DNA from: a virus
Virus record (IMG/VR): IMGVR_UViG_3300046656_000042
Span: 1-20,007 of that record
Length of the DNA: 20,007 nt
Strand: one strand, 5' to 3'
In this document: in pieces, positions 15,352 to 20,007 of the stretch
Layout of the letters: each line of letters opens with the position of its first letter
Position numbering within the stretch: position 1 is the stretch's first letter
Notes under the pieces: generated by a model
Told to the model about the DNA's origin: nothing
What the model saw: the letters and a program-made list of their open reading frames with translations, nothing else
Databases searched by the model: none
Position numbers and translations under genes: made by a program

Positions 15352-15434
15352 TTCAAGTCTCTCGTTTTCTCGATCACGCCTTGTCGTAGTCCCCACACGA
15401 CATAGACGATCAACAAGATTGTCCAGATATCCAT
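15348..15434 (-). CDS. Possible 28-residue membrane micro-protein (antisense)
   Basis: The 94-nt gap between the ejection protein and tail fibre genes contains a minus-strand frame from ATG (15434) to TAG (15348) encoding 28 residues. It starts MDIWTILLIVYVVWG, a compact hydrophobic helix, and continues with a short polar tail with basic and acidic residues. The shape of a single membrane segment plus charged tail is typical of small phage membrane proteins, but no good Shine-Dalgarno is seen and it points against all neighbours. It may be chance. Confidence 0.25.
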   Translation of the reverse strand: MDIWTILLIVYVVWGLRQGVIEKTRDLN

Positions 15435-15445
15435 AGGAGACTCAC

Positions 15446-16420
15446 TTGGGTTGGAACGGTGCAGGCGGCTATGTAAGGGCCGAGAACTTCAGTGCGGATA
15501 GTAGTGCAGGGATCAAGATCCTGGCTACCAGAATGGATACCGAGTTCGATGACGTAGCGTCCGCGATGACGCTGTGTCTCACTCGAAACGGTCAGAACTC
15601 CCCCACGGCCAATATCCCGATGGCGGGCTATAAGCTCACCAATGTCGGGGCTGCGGCGAGCGCTGAAGATTATCTTCGGGTCAAGGAGTTCATTAGAGAC
15701 ATCCCGATCTACGCAAGGGACAGCGGTAACGTCAATACGGTTCGGGTCTCTGTTACCTATTACGCCAGCGTATCGGCCGGTCAATCTCCACCTGATGGTG
15801 CTCGAATCAAGGTACTGATGGGGCCGAGCACTGGCACCAAGACGAGCACGAGCTGTACGTTCAATCTCTTTACCCCGCTCAACACGAGCGTGGGCGGGGC
15901 TGCGCATGTAGCTCCGGTCTGGACGCGGGGACACAAGTACGACGCCGGCGCTCTACGGGCTAACAAGCTCTATGAGTTCGCCTATGACTCTTCGGCCAGC
16001 GGCTGGAACTGTCTCAATCCCTCACCGTCTTTCTACACGACTCAGGCTGTAGTCAAAGCCATGTCAGGGGCGACGGTGGCAGGCCGTGCTTCAGCCTCGG
16101 CAGACGTGGTGTTTTCACGCCTGGGTCCGCAGCTCGTTTTCTCCTTACTCCATGCGGCATCGGTATCGACCTCGATCAGCGCTGCAGTCGTCGTGTTTTC
16201 AGTAGCCGGTGTGACCAGTCTCACCTCGGGCATTCAGACTCAGCACGCCATTCCGATCACCGTCAAAGACGTGTTCAGTCCGATGTGGAGTTTGTCGCTG
16301 AACGGGACTTATCAGCTACAGGCGGCGGCTGCCTATCCCAGCTTGGCGCTGACCACGGTGAGTGCGGCCTGTACCGTTCGCGCGGCACCCTTCACGGCGA
16401 TCTTCGTCGGTCAGCCGTGA
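15446..16420 (+). CDS. Tail fibre/receptor-binding protein
   Basis: A 324-residue protein starting at TTG 15446, with AGGAGA (15435-15440) at normal distance. Residues 1-70 (GWNGAGGYVRAENFSADSSAG, in which IKILATRMDTEFDDVASA follows) match the conserved N-terminal virion-attachment region of many podophage tail fibres, including the PMAGYKLTNVGAA segment near 58-70. The remaining ~250 residues are beta-prone, Ser/Thr/Ala-rich and show no resemblance I recognise, as expected for a receptor-binding part that diverges quickly. There is no visible enzymatic motif and no C-terminal chaperone domain; the S74-like domain in this window sits on a different protein. It overlaps the endolysin start by 4 nt. 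Confidence 0.75.
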   Translation: MGWNGAGGYVRAENFSADSSAGIKILATRMDTEFDDVASAMTLCLTRNGQNSPTANIPMAGYKLTNVGAAASAEDYLRVKEFIRDIPIYARDSGNVNTVRVSVTYYASVSAGQSPPDGARIKVLMGPSTGTKTSTSCTFNLFTPLNTSVGGAAHVAPVWTRGHKYDAGALRANKLYEFAYDSSASGWNCLNPSPSFYTTQAVVKAMSGATVAGRASASADVVFSRLGPQLVFSLLHAASVSTSISAAVVVFSVAGVTSLTSGIQTQHAIPITVKDVFSPMWSLSLNGTYQLQAAAAYPSLALTTVSAACTVRAAPFTAIFVGQP

Positions 16421-16884
16421 CGCAGCTCACGCCGCACTTCACCAAAGAAGAACTCACAGTCAGTCAAGCCGCGGCACGTTTAGGCATCGACAATAACCCC
16501 TCAGCAGAAGTCTTTCAGAATCTCGTCAGGCTCTGCGATCAGATCCTGGAACCTATCCGTAACGCTATTAGCCGTCCGGTGATCGTGAGTAGCGGCTATC
16601 GATCCTGGCCGCTCAATGTCGAGGTCCACGGCTCGAAGAACTCCGACCATATGAAGGGCCTCGCCGCAGACATCACGGCCGCAGGTATGTCACTGGACGA
16701 ACTCGCCGACAAGGTGAGAACACTGGCGCCCTACATCCCGCTCAAGCAGTGCATCAAGGAGTTTGGCTCTTGGGTGCATGTGTCTTGTTTGCCTGCAGCG
16801 GACGCTGACGACTACATGCCACAGTTTCTGATTGCGTCGCTCAACGACAAGAAAGAGACGGTGTACTCCACATGGGTGCTTTAG
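16417..16884 (+). CDS. Endolysin, M15-family peptidase
   Basis: A 155-residue protein. GTG 16417 is chosen because it makes a GTGA overlap with the tail fibre stop and because the protein then begins TQLTPHFTKEELTVSQAAAR, the usual N-terminus of this family. An in-frame start at 16285 would extend it into the fibre gene with unrelated sequence. SGYRSWPLN (59-67), SDHMKGLAADI (76-86, His78 and Asp85 as zinc ligands) and WVHVS (119-123, His121 as third ligand) form the D-alanyl-D-alanine peptidase signature (Peptidase_M15_3). The enzyme cuts peptide cross-links in the host cell wall at the end of infection. There is no signal peptide, so it needs a holin. The holin-like gene follows directly, with a 13-nt overlap. 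Confidence 0.9.
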   Translation: MTQLTPHFTKEELTVSQAAARLGIDNNPSAEVFQNLVRLCDQILEPIRNAISRPVIVSSGYRSWPLNVEVHGSKNSDHMKGLAADITAAGMSLDELADKVRTLAPYIPLKQCIKEFGSWVHVSCLPAADADDYMPQFLIASLNDKKETVYSTWVL

Positions 16885-17252
16885 AGCTCGCACAGCTGTG
16901 GATGGTCATTAGGCCGATTCGACTTCTCCGTAACCGCCGCCGTGCCAAGCACGGTCTTCCGCCACTTGAGGATTCAGAGGGAGTTATGCCTGAGCAAGCC
17001 AATGTCACTATGGCCGATGGTACGCAGTTCACGAGAACCGAACCCGTCATCCCGCTCCGATCATCGTCCAAGCTCGCCGTTACGGGCGGTAGCTCGATTC
17101 TGTTGCTACAGCTTCTGCAGAGCATTCCCTGGCCATGGCCTTGGGTGAATGAGCTTCTACAAAGCGCGGCTTTTGCTTCGCTCTTTACACTTGCAGTTAG
17201 CTATGTAACGGCCAGGTTCACCAAAAGCCCGATTCAATCCCAGCCGCTATAA
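16872..17252 (+). CDS. Putative holin with two in-frame starts
   Basis: A 126-residue protein from ATG 16872, or 88 residues from ATG 16986. The C-terminal part has two likely membrane helices (about 68-85, LAVTGGSSILLLQLLQ, and about 95-115, LLQSAAFASLFTLAVSYV) separated by a Trp/Pro-rich turn (IPWPWPWV), which suits a two-segment holin. The extra N-terminal 38 residues are strongly basic (RPIRLLRNRRRAKHG). The second ATG has the better Shine-Dalgarno (AGAGGGAG). A holin forms holes in the inner membrane and sets lysis timing. The call depends mostly on position next to the endolysin and on the membrane profile. It is the last gene before the first regulatory gap downstream. Confidence 0.6.
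   Translation: MGALELAQLWMVIRPIRLLRNRRRAKHGLPPLEDSEGVMPEQANVTMADGTQFTRTEPVIPLRSSSKLAVTGGSSILLLQLLQSIPWPWPWVNELLQSAAFASLFTLAVSYVTARFTKSPIQSQPL
16976..16988 (+). promoter_or_regulatory. Internal ribosome-binding site and in-frame ATG in holin gene
   Basis: AGAGGGAG at about 16976-16983 sits just before ATG 16986, in frame with the longer holin product. It would start an 88-residue form lacking the basic N-terminal extension. The long form's start at 16872 has no comparably clear Shine-Dalgarno. Confidence 0.5.
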
Positions 17253-17263
17253 GTGTCATTTGG

Positions 17264-17305
17264 TTGACAGACTCGGAGTGTTTGTAAGCCTATGCTAACG
17301 TTAGC
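17264..17305 (+). promoter_or_regulatory. Possible promoter/operator in the gap after the holin gene
   Basis: The 73-nt gap 17253-17325 contains a consensus -35 box TTGACA (17264-17269) and, 21 nt later, TATGCT (17291-17296), which is a weak -10 at a spacing longer than optimal. Directly overlapping is the perfect 12-bp palindrome GCTAACGTTAGC (17294-17305), suitable for binding a dimeric regulator. This is the only plus-strand gap here that combines such signals. The weak spacing keeps confidence low. Confidence 0.35.
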
Positions 17306-17325
17306 CAAGCTATGTAACTTATGAA

Positions 17326-17619
17326 ATGGCAGATCCACCTTACGAAGATTCAGAGGACAGCGAGCTTTATGACGATCGGCGTTTCTATGGCCCACACGTT
17401 CCGGCGCCGGTCATAAACGGCAATTACACTAAGCTAGTTGTAGCATGGGCGACAGTCATCACATCGGTGCTGATATTGACATTAGGGTACCTGTGGAGCG
17501 CGAAGGACTCACGAGACGCACGCCAGGAAGACGAAATCCAGATACTTCGGGAGACAGTGAGCAGGCAGGAAGCCCATATCGAATACCTACAAAAACAGAT
17601 CGATCGAGAGCAAAGGTGA
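17326..17619 (+). CDS. Small bitopic membrane protein with coiled coil
   Basis: A 97-residue protein from ATG 17326. Residues 1-36 are acidic and Tyr/Pro-rich. Residues about 37-58 (LVVAWATVITSVLILTLGYLW) form one membrane helix. Residues 65-95 are a charged coiled coil with heptad-like spacing (RQEDEIQILRETVSRQEAHI). The membrane-then-coil layout is similar to the inner-membrane subunit of spanin pairs, which bridges to the outer membrane at lysis, but the N-terminal cytoplasmic part is long for that. Its place after endolysin and holin fits a lysis role. I do not recognise a family. It overlaps the next gene by 4 nt (GTGA). Confidence 0.6.
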   Translation: MADPPYEDSEDSELYDDRRFYGPHVPAPVINGNYTKLVVAWATVITSVLILTLGYLWSAKDSRDARQEDEIQILRETVSRQEAHIEYLQKQIDREQR

Positions 17620-17855
17620 GAGACTCCGGAAACACGGTCCAGAATCTCACCCAGGTCAATCAGCTCTCGACTCCGGTTCTAATCGCCCTCATGTTGGGGC
17701 TCGCGGTTTGTATAGCTCTCTCTGCTGATGCTCTCTTCATCGCTCAGCAGGCCAAGACCGAAGCTCGAGTGGCGTTGAACCATGCAGAGGAAGGCCGGAT
17801 CGCGAACGAAGTGAACAAGGCTCTGATTCAGGCTTATCTACCCAAGAAGGAATGA
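17616..17855 (+). CDS. Small bitopic membrane protein
   Basis: A 79-residue protein. GTG 17616 is chosen because it overlaps the previous stop as GTGA and because the upstream extension to 17445 lies entirely in another frame of the preceding gene. Residues about 19-43 (TPVLIALMLGLAVCIALSAD) form a membrane segment, followed by an Ala-rich amphipathic helix with several Glu and Lys. No lipobox is seen: the only Cys lies within the membrane segment, so it is not an obvious outer-membrane spanin lipoprotein. It may partner the preceding coiled-coil membrane protein. No family is recognised. Confidence 0.55.
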   Translation: MRDSGNTVQNLTQVNQLSTPVLIALMLGLAVCIALSADALFIAQQAKTEARVALNHAEEGRIANEVNKALIQAYLPKKE

Positions 17856-17856
17856 C

Positions 17857-18090
17857 ATGGCAGGCTCTGGAGACATCATCATCTGCAACGGCGTGGGGCC
17901 CGTGATCCGTCAGGACACCATCACGATCCCGCACTATGAGAACGGGATTTGCATCATCGCCTGGGAGTCGCCTGCGGGGATGGCTCAGGACAAGATAGAC
18001 CGAATCACTGCACGTCTACAGACAGCGCACGACAAGGCGCTAAAGGTGATCGAGAAGGCTACGGGCGGGGAAGAGTACGATCCGGGTTAG
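17857..18090 (+). CDS. Small conserved-looking protein, unknown function
   Basis: A 77-residue protein from ATG 17857, with AAGAAGGAA upstream. It has a beta-rich first half (DIIICNGVGPVIRQDTITI, ICIIAWESPAG) and a helical second half (DKIDRITARLQTAHDKALKVI) ending in an acidic tail. No transmembrane segment and no motif that I recognise. It is the last plus-strand gene; its stop is 13 nt from the stop of the convergent minus-strand gene, with no obvious terminator between them. Confidence 0.55.
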   Translation: MAGSGDIIICNGVGPVIRQDTITIPHYENGICIIAWESPAGMAQDKIDRITARLQTAHDKALKVIEKATGGEEYDPG

Positions 18091-18103
18091 CCTCACTCAG
18101 ACA

Positions 18104-18583
18104 CTAGAAGAATACGCACGGCCCTTCGTGGCGTGGCATCTTGATGCAATGGTTCGGGCAAAATCCACCGGCCTCTAGCGCCCGCGCAGATATCTCCGTA
18201 TTGGGTAACTGACTCTCTACGGCACGGCTACAACTCCCCAGATGAGCATCCATGATGCCATTGCACTCCGGGCACCGATGTAGCGGATTCTCTACAGCAC
18301 TGTCGTCGCGCGTCATCCATGCCAGGTCAGCGCGGACAATCTCGCCAGCCAAAAACCCGCGAACCGCTCTAAGCACAGAGTCTAGACGGGACTGTAGCTC
18401 TCCACACCGCTCGATATTGGCACCGTTCAGTTGCTCGAGAGCGCCTAGCTTGGACTCTACGGCTAACAGCTCGGACATTGGCACGAATCGTTGATCGCAC
18501 GCGGCGCAAGACCATAGCGCGGCCGGCTTCTGAGTCTTCGTGTCGACCCACGCCACGATCTTCGGATGCGCGCAATCGTTCAT
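18104..18583 (-). CDS. Cys-rich zinc-ribbon-like protein
   Basis: A 159-residue protein from ATG 18583, chosen because GGAGA lies about 8 nt upstream. The frame extends to 18691, but that part overlaps the upstream gene and an operator-like palindrome. It has three cysteine clusters: C4 with C26-x-x-C29 near the start, C104-x-x-C107 with C118, and C142-x-x-x-C146 with C156 (His nearby) at the end. Between the first and second lies a helical, Leu/Glu-rich stretch (about 38-75). The arrangement suggests two or three structural zinc sites around a coiled coil. The function is unknown. Similar Cys-rich small proteins are common in phage accessory regions. Confidence 0.5.
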   Translation of the reverse strand: MNDCAHPKIVAWVDTKTQKPAALWSCAACDQRFVPMSELLAVESKLGALEQLNGANIERCGELQSRLDSVLRAVRGFLAGEIVRADLAWMTRDDSAVENPLHRCPECNGIMDAHLGSCSRAVESQLPNTEISARALEAGGFCPNHCIKMPRHEGPCVFF

Positions 18584-18614
18584 CGTTCGTCTCCGCGGGG
18601 CCAATAAGAATCCC

Positions 18615-18633
18615 ATAACAATGGCATTGTTAT
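18615..18633. promoter_or_regulatory. 19-bp perfect inverted repeat, operator-like
   Basis: ATAACAATG and CATTGTTAT form a perfect 9-bp inverted repeat with a single central base (ATAACAATGGCATTGTTAT on the plus strand). It sits in the 56-nt gap between the 94-residue and 159-residue minus-strand genes. The arms are AT-rich and no T run follows, so it is more likely a dimeric regulator site than a terminator. No clear promoter is visible beside it. Confidence 0.45.
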
Positions 18634-18639
18634 CCCCTT

Positions 18640-18924
18640 CTATTCGCCACTGGGTCCAGTAGGCGAAGGCACTTTCCCGGTTCCTCCGCACTCAGAACAA
18701 TTGCGCGTCGGACGATAGCTACCATCCGGGTAGTCGATGCCGCCGCCGAAGCCATAGCCATGGCATGCTGGGCACCTCTCATTGATAGACCTTTGATATT
18801 TAGCTCTCTGCTTACAAGCCTCGGAGCAATGCTTACCAGTTTTCAGCCCTTTGAAGCGCTTACCGCACGCGCAGACATGCCAGACCTTGCAGCGCTTGGC
18901 AGCGAGCTTCTGAGCAGCTTTCAT
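18640..18924 (-). CDS. DnaJ-type CxxCxGxG zinc-ribbon protein
   Basis: A 94-residue basic protein with two metal-binding layouts. The first is a ribbon with CACGKRF (C18, C20) and HCSEAC (C33, C37), like the zinc ribbons of small phage proteins. The second is CPACHGYG (C51, C54) and CSECGGTG (C76, C79), the repeat of the DnaJ cysteine-rich domain. The role could be binding of nucleic acid or a partner protein; there is no J domain, so it is not a DnaJ. ATG 18924 overlaps the upstream gene's stop by 4 nt (ATGA), which means coupled translation with the gene at 18921-19139. Confidence 0.65.
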   Translation of the reverse strand: MKAAQKLAAKRCKVWHVCACGKRFKGLKTGKHCSEACKQRAKYQRSINERCPACHGYGFGGGIDYPDGSYRPTRNCSECGGTGKVPSPTGPSGE

Positions 18925-19139
18925 CGCAGCTCATACTCCAGAATAGCCGCCCCAGGATTGGTACATCGGATGATCTCTTGACGCTCCAGCGCTTTCACCG
19001 TCTGCGGTGAGACGTGATAGAAGTGCCCGCCCTTCTGTAATCTGGCGCCACCCTCGGCCCGCCCCCAGGACAGCACATATCCATCCGTGAGTCGGATAAA
19101 CGTGCCGCTATACGGCAGATACTTGTATCCCTTCCTCAT
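18921..19139 (-). CDS. Small unknown protein
   Basis: A 72-residue basic protein from ATG 19139, 4 nt after the stop of the gene upstream, with GTTGAGG as a plausible ribosome-binding site. Several Tyr, Gly and Lys residues at the start (RKGYKYLPYSG) are followed by a possible helix near the end (SPQTVKALERQEIIR). No family recognised; a small winged-helix-like or DNA-binding role is possible from the last segment but cannot be shown. Confidence 0.5.
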   Translation of the reverse strand: MRKGYKYLPYSGTFIRLTDGYVLSWGRAEGGARLQKGGHFYHVSPQTVKALERQEIIRCTNPGAAILEYELR

Positions 19140-19143
19140 GGCC

Positions 19144-19341
19144 TCAACCCCAGTGAATCACTTCAGGAGTCCAGGTGGGCAGGTAATAACCGGGCGTTGT
19201 AGCGCGGCGAAGTGCTTCAGCCTCGGTCAGGTGGATTCCCTCGCCGCCGTCGTCCCGGCCATCGTCCTCTTGGGAGCCATTCGCATCCGTAAGACGCACG
19301 AAGTAGTCGCGGCGGGCTGCTTGTCGGTTTTGCTTGCTCAT
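19144..19341 (-). CDS. Small unknown protein, first gene behind the minus-strand promoter
   Basis: A 65-residue protein from ATG 19341 (MSKQNRQAARRDYF). The frame extends to a GTG at 19356, but that would lie upstream of the predicted transcript start, so the ATG is preferred. The protein has a basic N-terminus, an acidic Gly/Asp-rich middle (QEDDGRDDGGEG) and a C-terminal Tyr/Trp/Pro-rich segment. No recognised family. The ATG falls about where transcription should begin for the promoter at 19348-19375, implying a leaderless message. Confidence 0.5.
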   Translation of the reverse strand: MSKQNRQAARRDYFVRLTDANGSQEDDGRDDGGEGIHLTEAEALRRATTPGYYLPTWTPEVIHWG

Positions 19342-19347
19342 GGGTTC

Positions 19348-19375
19348 ACTATACACGATAGCGCTACCGTGTCAA
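19348..19375 (-). promoter_or_regulatory. Sigma70-type promoter with embedded operator palindrome
   Basis: Reading the minus strand, TTGACA (19375-19370) and TATAGT (19353-19348, five of six matches to TATAAT) are 16 nt apart. The 20-bp sequence ACACGATAGCGCTACCGTGT (plus strand 19353-19372) is palindromic with one mismatched pair and lies across the spacer, touching both boxes, as repressor operators often do. The start of transcription would be near 19341, the ATG of the first gene. Confidence 0.65.
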
Positions 19376-19378
19376 CAC

Positions 19379-19996
19379 CTATTTGAGAGAGTCTCCCGAG
19401 AACGTTGCCACTATTCCCTGAAAGATAAGCTCGGCAGCTCGAGGGACGATCGCGTTACCGAGGGCATGACGTCGGTCCACCCAATAGGGTAGCCCATCAT
19501 CCGTTCCCAATCTTCGGGGTGCAGAATCCCAAGACTCTGCAAGCTCGGCCGCCATTTCCCCGCCCTCCCTGCTCCACCACCCCGACAGCTCCCGTAAGCG
19601 CTCGCAGTCGGCGTGGGCAACCAACCACCCACGGGCTCGGTGATGGACCGCTCCAACGTCAGAGGCTCGCACGCGAAGCGGCACGCTGGAATACCCTCGC
19701 TCATACAAGCGGCGCCGCAGCTCGGGCATCCATCGACGCCAGGTGTGGTAGACGTTCTCGATAACAAGCCAATCAGGAGCAATCCCAGCGAGCTCCTTTG
19801 CCCGTTCTCGAGACCGGCTTGGCGCCCCGCGATGCTGAGATCCTGGCAAGGAAACCCAGCCGTCACCACCAAACTGTTGCTCCAGTACGCCGAGGCAAAA
19901 CGGGTCAATCTCGCAGAACCCAACGGTCTGCCATCCGAATCGGCGGGCGGCAATGGCGAATCCTCCGATCCCGCTGAATAGGTCAAGGTGCTTCAC
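19379..19996 (-). pseudogene. C5 DNA cytosine methyltransferase, frame-disrupted
   Basis: The 205-residue frame from GTG 19996 begins HLDLFSGIGGFA (motif I, SAM-binding loop) and FCEIDPFC, and later has DWLVIENV (motif VI), VGAVHHRARGWLVAHAD (motif VIII-like) and HALGNAIVP (motif X-like). The catalytic Pro-Cys of motif IV is absent in this frame. It occurs instead in the +1 frame as TAGFPCQDLS at about 19864-19835. The region from there to motif VI is also shorter than usual. The upstream frame continues as GWVSLPGSQHRGAPS, which is not family-like. So the gene has an indel before motif IV and another between motif IV and VI, and may be inactive. Because the motif set is otherwise complete, assembly errors or frameshifting are also possible. 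C5 enzymes in phages protect DNA from restriction. Confidence 0.65.
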
Positions 19997-20007
19997 TGCC
20001 TTCCCGA

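Noticed and set aside
18091-18130. Possible bidirectional terminator between the convergent genes
   Set aside because: Only a 4-bp stem (CACG/CGTG) without a T run, and it lies inside the minus-strand coding region.
18615-18628. Similarity of GGATAACAAT to half of the lac operator
   Set aside because: A ten-base match to the less conserved half of a known operator is expected by chance, and the full 19-bp palindrome here is different.
1-20007. CRISPR array, tRNA genes, insertion sequences or integrase
   Set aside because: No regularly spaced repeats, no gap large enough for a tRNA with a cloverleaf pattern, and no transposase or recombinase motif in any plausible gene.

Overview
The window is the late half of a tailed double-stranded DNA phage genome (or a prophage carrying one). 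The gene order fits a podovirus-type virion: portal C-terminus, small conserved head protein, scaffold, HK97-fold major capsid protein, putative decoration protein, adaptor, a large putative nozzle protein, then a run of Gln/Gly/Ala-rich putative internal (ejection) proteins, a tail fibre and lysis genes. No tape-measure, tail-sheath or tail-tube gene is visible, which supports a short-tailed phage. An M15-type peptidase endolysin and two small bitopic membrane proteins suggest a Gram-negative host, but the host cannot be named from the sequence.

Layout. 1-3663 (+): head module, closed by a strong intrinsic terminator. 3695-6586 (+): four overlapping sugar- and methyl-transfer genes (MptE/DUF115-like protein, two putative GT-A glycosyltransferases with DXD motifs, a SAM methyltransferase), set between the capsid genes and the connector genes. 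6579-9322 (+): conserved head protein with an AT-hook-like tail, connector adaptor, putative nozzle. 9336-15351 (+): GNAT acetyltransferase, a Gln/Pro-rich gene that changes frame, an S74-like virion protein and three putative internal virion proteins. Two neighbouring proteins share a 25-residue repeat. 15446-17252 (+): tail fibre, endolysin, holin-like protein with two in-frame starts. 17253-18090 (+): a short regulatory gap (TTGACA box, 12-bp palindrome), then three small genes, two with one membrane segment each. 18104-19996 (-): a convergent accessory block with two Cys-rich zinc-ribbon-like proteins, two small unknowns and a frame-disrupted C5 cytosine methyltransferase. A good sigma70-like promoter with an embedded 20-bp operator-like palindrome sits in front of the small genes and points to a leaderless transcript.

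The plus-strand genes are packed with 1-25 nt overlaps (up to 46 nt), often GTGA or TAATG, which implies translational coupling in one or a few long late transcripts. TTG starts with good Shine-Dalgarno sequences recur (3695, 7853, 9748, 15446). The most interesting items are the glycosylation/methylation cassette, the frame change at about 9941-10089, the shared peptide at the 11788/12455 gene junction, the methyltransferase whose signature motifs lie in two frames, and the leaderless promoter/operator on the minus strand.
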